A stretch of DNA of 64,000 bases, from positions 4,297,001 to 4,361,000 of the forward strand of contig NC_018691.1 in assembly GCF_000300005.1 (NCBI RefSeq). Direction: 5' to 3'. Below the pieces are notes generated by a model that saw nothing but the letters and a program-made list of their open reading frames with translations, had not been told where the DNA came from and did no database searches. The number at the start of each line of letters is the position of its first letter. The first letter of the stretch is position 1. This DNA comes from Alloalcanivorax dieselolei B5. Its GTDB lineage: Bacteria > Pseudomonadota > Gammaproteobacteria > Pseudomonadales > Alcanivoracaceae. The translations under genes and the position numbers were made by a program. Of this stretch, positions 61,614-64,000 are shown piece by piece.

Positions 61614-63254
61614 ATGTCATTTCTTTTTTCCCGCAACTCTCGCGTTTCTTTATTGTCGGCCATCACCCTCGCCACTTTCCTGAGCGCCTGCGGCGGCTCC
61701 GGGGGCGGCTCCTCACCCTCTCCGGAACCCACCCCGGAGCCAACTCCGGAGCCAACCCCGGAACCGCAACCCAGCGGGGCCTGGAGCGCCGGGGATCTGC
61801 ATGTGCATACCTATCAATCCGACGATGCCCAGGTGTCCCTGGAAAGCGTGCTGGACGATGCCTTTACCCGCTACGACCTGGACTGGCTCACCATTTCCAA
61901 TCATCTGCGCACGTCCTACCGGGATCCTGACGGCGCCGAGTTGGGAGAATCCATACCCTTCTATCAGGCACTCATCGACTACGAAGTGCCTTATCTGAAG
62001 CAGGCTCTGGAGCAGGATCGCTACCCAGGTGCTTTGATGTATTCCTCTTTCGAGTGGGACATGCCGACCCACGATCACGTCAATGTCGGCATCGGCATGG
62101 ACGACCCGATGTCCGAGGCCAATCTGCAAGCGGTGGCGGAATTCGAGTATCTGTTCACCACCCGCGATGCCAGCCTTTTCGATCCCGCCCTGGTGGAAAG
62201 TCTGGGCGACCAGCCGCGTGCCAACGCTACCCACGAGGACGCCCTCAGCGCGTTAGGCTGGCTGCGCGATAATCACCCCGACAGCTATATGCTGTTGAAC
62301 CACCCTTCCCGCTACATGGGCAAATACACCATCGCCCAGATCCGCCAGATGCACGATCTGGCGCCCGATCAGTTCTTCACCATCGAAGGCATGGTCGGCA
62401 ATCAGATGGAGCCGGATCGTGGCGGCTATGTCGAGGCCTATACCGAAGAGAACCTGAGCTCGCGCACCTATGGCGGTGTCGACTATCTGGTGGCGAAACT
62501 GGGTGGCACCTGGGACGCGCTGCTGGGTGAAGGCCGGCGGATCTGGAACGTGGCCAACTCCGACTACCATTTCACCACGGCGCAGGGTCGATACAGCAGC
62601 GGCTACGCTCCTGGCGAGTACGCCAAAACCTATGTCTGGAAGGATGGAGAAGACGCCTCCGCCCTGCTGGACGCTCTGCGCGGCGGCCGTCTGTTCGGCG
62701 TTTTCGGTGATCTGATCGATGCACTGGAGTTTCAGGCCGAAGGCGCTGAAGGCAGCACTCCGATGGGCGGTACGCTGACGGCGGCCCAGGGCGAACAGGT
62801 GACGGTGACCATCCGCTTCCGCAGCCCGCAAGCCAATAACTACGAGTATCCGCTGGAAAGCGGCCAGTCCGCCTATATGAAACCGACCGTGGATCATGTG
62901 GACCTGATCGTCGGCGATGTGCAGGCGCCCGCACAACCCGATTCCGCCGATTACCAGTCCGCCAGCAACCCGAGCACCCGGGTTCTGGCGCGCTTCACCG
63001 CCAACGACTGGACCGTGGACGAGGACGGCTACAATGTCATCACCCACACCCTCACCGCGACCGCTGATCAGTACCTGCGCCTGCGCGGCACCAATCTGGC
63101 GGTCAACGTGCCCGGTCAAATGGAAGACGGCGAGCCGCTGCCGGACGCCAAAGTGGAGGTGGCCATTGACCCCGCCCGCTTTGATGCCATCAACGCCCGC
63201 AATTACAACGACCTGTGGTTCTACTCCAATCCGATTTTCATTAGCGTGGAGTGA
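61614..63254 (+). CDS. PHP-domain lipoprotein (CehA/McbA-type metallohydrolase)
   Basis: 546-aa exported protein. Lipobox FLSAC (Cys26) is followed by a Gly/Ser stretch and a (PEPT)n linker, residues 36-53, then a PHP domain with DLHVHTYQSDDAQ (His63, His65), YSSFEWDMPTHDHVN, LLNHPSRY and NSDYHFT. A C-terminal beta-rich region follows. CehA-like PHP proteins hydrolyse phosphoesters or carbamates; activity here is unknown. GGAG precedes the ATG at 61614. G/C pattern like the core genome. Confidence 0.88.
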   Translation: MSFLFSRNSRVSLLSAITLATFLSACGGSGGGSSPSPEPTPEPTPEPTPEPQPSGAWSAGDLHVHTYQSDDAQVSLESVLDDAFTRYDLDWLTISNHLRTSYRDPDGAELGESIPFYQALIDYEVPYLKQALEQDRYPGALMYSSFEWDMPTHDHVNVGIGMDDPMSEANLQAVAEFEYLFTTRDASLFDPALVESLGDQPRANATHEDALSALGWLRDNHPDSYMLLNHPSRYMGKYTIAQIRQMHDLAPDQFFTIEGMVGNQMEPDRGGYVEAYTEENLSSRTYGGVDYLVAKLGGTWDALLGEGRRIWNVANSDYHFTTAQGRYSSGYAPGEYAKTYVWKDGEDASALLDALRGGRLFGVFGDLIDALEFQAEGAEGSTPMGGTLTAAQGEQVTVTIRFRSPQANNYEYPLESGQSAYMKPTVDHVDLIVGDVQAPAQPDSADYQSASNPSTRVLARFTANDWTVDEDGYNVITHTLTATADQYLRLRGTNLAVNVPGQMEDGEPLPDAKVEVAIDPARFDAINARNYNDLWFYSNPIFISVE

Positions 63255-63267
63255 CCCATCCCGGCGG

Positions 63268-63286
63268 AAGCGGCCATCGGCCGCTT
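63268..63286 (+). terminator. Hairpin after the PHP lipoprotein gene
   Basis: AAGCGGCC-ATC-GGCCGCTT perfect 8-bp stem 13 bases past the stop, followed by only a short T-rich stretch. The rest of the gap to 63464 shows no gene; it includes an A/T-rich part (63323-63410) likely to hold the SulP promoter. Confidence 0.55.
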
Positions 63287-63464
63287 TCAGCCCTTTGCCG
63301 GACCCCCCTGTTAATAACCAGCCATCAAAAAAATAGGCTGGAGAACCAACTTCAATCCCCCTCTCTCCTCATTTATAATTGCCTCACATTACCTCAAATA
63401 AGCTTTCACCCGGTCGCCCCGGTCTTGCCGTGGGCCGCGCCGCGGTGTCGCTCATGGAGTTTCA

Positions 63465-64000
63465 ATGACGTCCTGGATCCGCCGCCTGCTGCCGTTCACG
63501 CAGTGGCCCCGTCCCAGCGCCCAGTCACTGCGCAAGGACGCCTTCGCCGGCATTACGGTGGGACTGGTACTGATTCCTCAAGCCATCGCCTACGCCACTC
63601 TGGCCGGCATGCCGCCGGTCACCGGACTCTATGCCGCGCTGCTGCCCAGTGTCGTGGGGATTCTGTGGGGCTCCTCGGCGCTGCTCGCGGTGGGCCCGGT
63701 GGCCCTCACCAGCCTGCTCACCTATGCCGCGCTGCACCCCCTGGCCGAGCCGGAAAGCGGGCAATGGGTAGTGCTGGCCATCTGGCTGGCGCTGTACGCC
63801 GGTCTGATCCAGTTCCTGCTTGGTGCCTTTCGGCTTGGAGTGATCGCCAACTTCATCTCCAACGCTGTGATAACGGGGTTTATCAATGCGGCGGCACTGA
63901 TCATTTTGCTGTCTCAGGTGCCGGCCCTGCTCGGTCTGGAGGGTCAGGACTTCAACGCTGCCCTGGCCGGCCTCCAGCATCATCTGGCCGATGCCGACGC
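63465..64000 (+). CDS. SulP family anion transporter (5' part; cut by window edge)
   Basis: Inner-membrane sulfate/bicarbonate-type permease. The visible 178 residues start MTSWIRRLLPFTQWPRPS and include the SulP signature DAFAGITVGLVLIPQAIAYATLAGMPPVTGLYAALLP, then GSSALLAVGPVALTSLL and FISNAVITGFINAAALIILLSQ. GGAG lies six bases before the ATG. The C-terminal STAS domain would be beyond the window. Confidence 0.95.
   Translation, partial: MTSWIRRLLPFTQWPRPSAQSLRKDAFAGITVGLVLIPQAIAYATLAGMPPVTGLYAALLPSVVGILWGSSALLAVGPVALTSLLTYAALHPLAEPESGQWVVLAIWLALYAGLIQFLLGAFRLGVIANFISNAVITGFINAAALIILLSQVPALLGLEGQDFNAALAGLQHHLADAD

Overview
The window comes from a high-G+C gammaproteobacterium. The left end has the Pseudomonas-type order hrcA/grpE/dnaK/dnaJ, recN, fur, bamE, rnfH, smpB, ssrA. 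The protein sequences look most like marine oil-degrading Alcanivorax/Alloalcanivorax relatives. That genus call is an inference from sequence feel and synteny, not from a database search.

Region 1 (1-10.8 kb) is conserved core: the heat-shock operon hrcA-grpE-dnaK-dnaJ on the minus strand with a sigma32-like promoter in front of grpE, recN with a degenerate LexA box, fur (TTG start), bamE, rnfH, a sodium:neurotransmitter-type symporter where ratA would usually lie, smpB, a small membrane protein, and a complete tmRNA gene with its terminator. Region 2 (10.9-18.4 kb) is accessory: an unknown lipoprotein, a TLC-type MFS protein, a Tat-exported aldo/keto reductase, a divergent SDR/LysR pair, a 2OG-Fe(II) oxygenase, a 28-bp perfect inverted repeat, and two low-G+C minus-strand genes separated by what looks like an integron attC site.

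Region 3 (18.6-61.5 kb) is a very large island for catabolism of purines and other nitrogen-rich compounds. It holds (a) TauE/SafE exporter, HpxW-like Ntn-hydrolase, amidase, AtzH-like protein and GntR; (b) a nine-gene minus-strand run: porin, RutB-like amidohydrolase, cupin, CocE/NonD hydrolase, ABC ATPase, permease, FAD-linked oxidase, creatininase-family hydrolase, binding protein; (c) a tightly overlapping operon of Rieske oxygenase, ATZ/TRZ-type deaminase, MFS transporter and second Rieske oxygenase, with two orphan binding proteins and a WrbA-like flavoprotein beside it; (d) the oxidative purine pathway guaD, uraD, puuE, uraH, puuD, alc, allA, a second GntR, an 8-oxoguanine deaminase, a LysR and a second 2OG oxygenase; (e) two complete NitT/TauT-type ABC transporters facing each other; and (f) an amidohydrolase, alpha/beta hydrolase, IclR and nucleoside-deaminase-like group. 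Urate to glyoxylate plus urea is fully encoded. No xanthine dehydrogenase is visible, so the Rieske or 2OG oxygenases are candidates for upstream ring oxidation.

The most interesting signal is not a gene. The palindrome TGTATACA and close variants recur in intergenic regions before genes from 18.5 to 48 kb, including before both FadR-type gntR operons. This suggests one regulon tying together uptake, the uncharacterised operons and the purine pathway. Region 4 (61.6 kb to the end) has a PHP-domain lipoprotein and the start of a SulP anion transporter.
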